This document shows positions 5,743 to 6,373 of a DNA stretch of 6,373 nt, in pieces. The DNA lies in NCBI GenBank assembly GCA_903906325.1, contig CAIVJV010000353.1, positions 1-6,373 of the forward strand, written 5' to 3'. A program made the translations under genes and the position numbers. The notes under the pieces were generated by a model that saw only the letters and a list, made by a program, of their open reading frames with translations, was not told the origin of the DNA and searched no databases. The DNA is from an uncultured Gemmatimonadota bacterium (GTDB lineage Bacteria; Gemmatimonadota; Gemmatimonadetes; Gemmatimonadales; Gemmatimonadaceae). Position 1 is the stretch's first letter. Each line of letters begins with the position of its first letter.

Positions 5743-6373
5743 CTAATAGCTGGGCAGGGTGTTCACCCAGGTGCGGCTGACGGGGCGCAGGGTACCGGCA
5801 GCAGCCACGGCCCGACTGATGGCACAGGAGCTATACGTGATATCGACGGCTCCGCTCAGGTTGGAGTCATCGAGCTGGAAGTCGCCTCGTGGCAACGCAT
5901 TCAGCGCTCGGGTTTCGTAATTGAGCCCCGTCACCACCGCTCCCGTGATCAGCGAACGCGCCCCTCCTGCGAAGGTGAGACGTCCCCCTGCAAGAATGAT
6001 TCCCTCCCACGTCGTCGCACCTTTGATTTCGAGGTCACCTGCGACAATCAACATGCCCCTGCCAACACCATTGGGCAGCTTGAGCACTTGCTGGCCGTCA
6101 TTCAGGACACGGATGATGTGCCATCGGCCATCACTTGCCGGCCATGGGGACGGATTCGAGAAGTTCCCGCGCACGGTGAATCCCGCCGAGGGCCGGCCAT
6201 CTGGGCGAACAATCTCAGCCCATGCGATGCGGGAGTTGCTGACCGCCTCAGCGGTAGACCCTTGATAGCTGATCTTCGGTGATCCGATCAGCGACGATTC
6301 CCTGAACGCCTTACCCGTCAGGACACCCCCCGTGGGTGCCGAAATCGCCGCGACGGCTCCACCGCCTGGAAGA
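5743..6373 (-). CDS. PilX/DUF4900-like pilus-associated protein, C-terminal part
   Basis: The frame is open from the right edge to the TAG at 5745-5743, giving about 210 residues of C-terminal sequence; the N-terminus, where a prepilin-type leader would be, lies outside the window. I translated 6175-6372 by hand and found no stop, so the internal GTG at 6174 should not be taken as the start. Features: GKAFRESSLIGSPKISYQGS upstream, then the beta-rich block GRGMLIVAGDLEIKG, TTWEGIILAGGRLTFAGG, ARSLITGAVVTGLNY, and the end ITYSSCAISRAV...RTWVNTLPSY. A block of the type LIVxGDLxIxG...WxGxIxxxGxLxFxGG...ITGAV with a YxSCAI tail is seen in type IV pilus-associated PilX-like and DUF4900 proteins, as remembered. 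It has about 61% GC over 5761-6180 by hand count and more A/T-ending codons than its neighbours. mrp follows 11 bases downstream and may be co-transcribed. Confidence 0.6.
   Translation of the reverse strand, partial: LPGGGAVAAISAPTGGVLTGKAFRESSLIGSPKISYQGSTAEAVSNSRIAWAEIVRPDGRPSAGFTVRGNFSNPSPWPASDGRWHIIRVLNDGQQVLKLPNGVGRGMLIVAGDLEIKGATTWEGIILAGGRLTFAGGARSLITGAVVTGLNYETRALNALPRGDFQLDDSNLSGAVDITYSSCAISRAVAAAGTLRPVSRTWVNTLPSY

Noticed and set aside
6191..6198. Palindrome GGCCGGCC
   Set aside because: Falls inside coding sequence, and such GC palindromes are expected by chance here.

Overview
The window comes from a high-GC bacterial chromosome (roughly 70-75% GC in most genes, by hand counts of several lines). 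Gene content and style suggest a Gemmatimonadota-like or similar high-GC, menaquinone-using bacterium. This assignment is an inference from the protein families and the signal-peptide style, not from any marker gene.

Layout: (1) positions 1-2379, minus strand, is a tight three-gene run read leftward: menG/ubiE methyltransferase, a UbiD-family decarboxylase, and the first 43 codons of a UbiA-family prenyltransferase cut by the window edge. Both junctions are 4-base ATGA stop/start overlaps. A UbiA + UbiD + UbiE set without other ubiquinone genes fits the late steps of the futalosine (Mqn) menaquinone route: prenylation, decarboxylation, methylation. (2) Positions 2380-2477 are a short divergent intergenic region. 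(3) Positions 2478-4596, plus strand, are a three-gene run: an ECF sigma factor, a small two-helix membrane protein that is probably its anti-sigma factor, and a secreted/membrane protein carrying a bactofilin-like beta-helix domain followed by several membrane helices. This looks like an envelope-sensing regulatory cassette and is the least conventional part of the window. (4) Positions 4610-6373, minus strand, hold an Mrp/ApbC-type P-loop ATPase that lacks the usual Fe-S cysteines, preceded 11 bases upstream by the 3' part of a PilX/DUF4900-like pilus-associated protein of clearly lower GC (about 61% by hand count), which runs off the right edge.

Nearly the whole window is coding. The only gaps are the 98-base divergent region, 39 bases between sigma and anti-sigma, 7 bases before the bactofilin-like gene, 13 bases between the convergent gene ends, and 11 bases before mrp. 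I saw no RNA genes, CRISPR arrays, insertion sequences or attachment sites.
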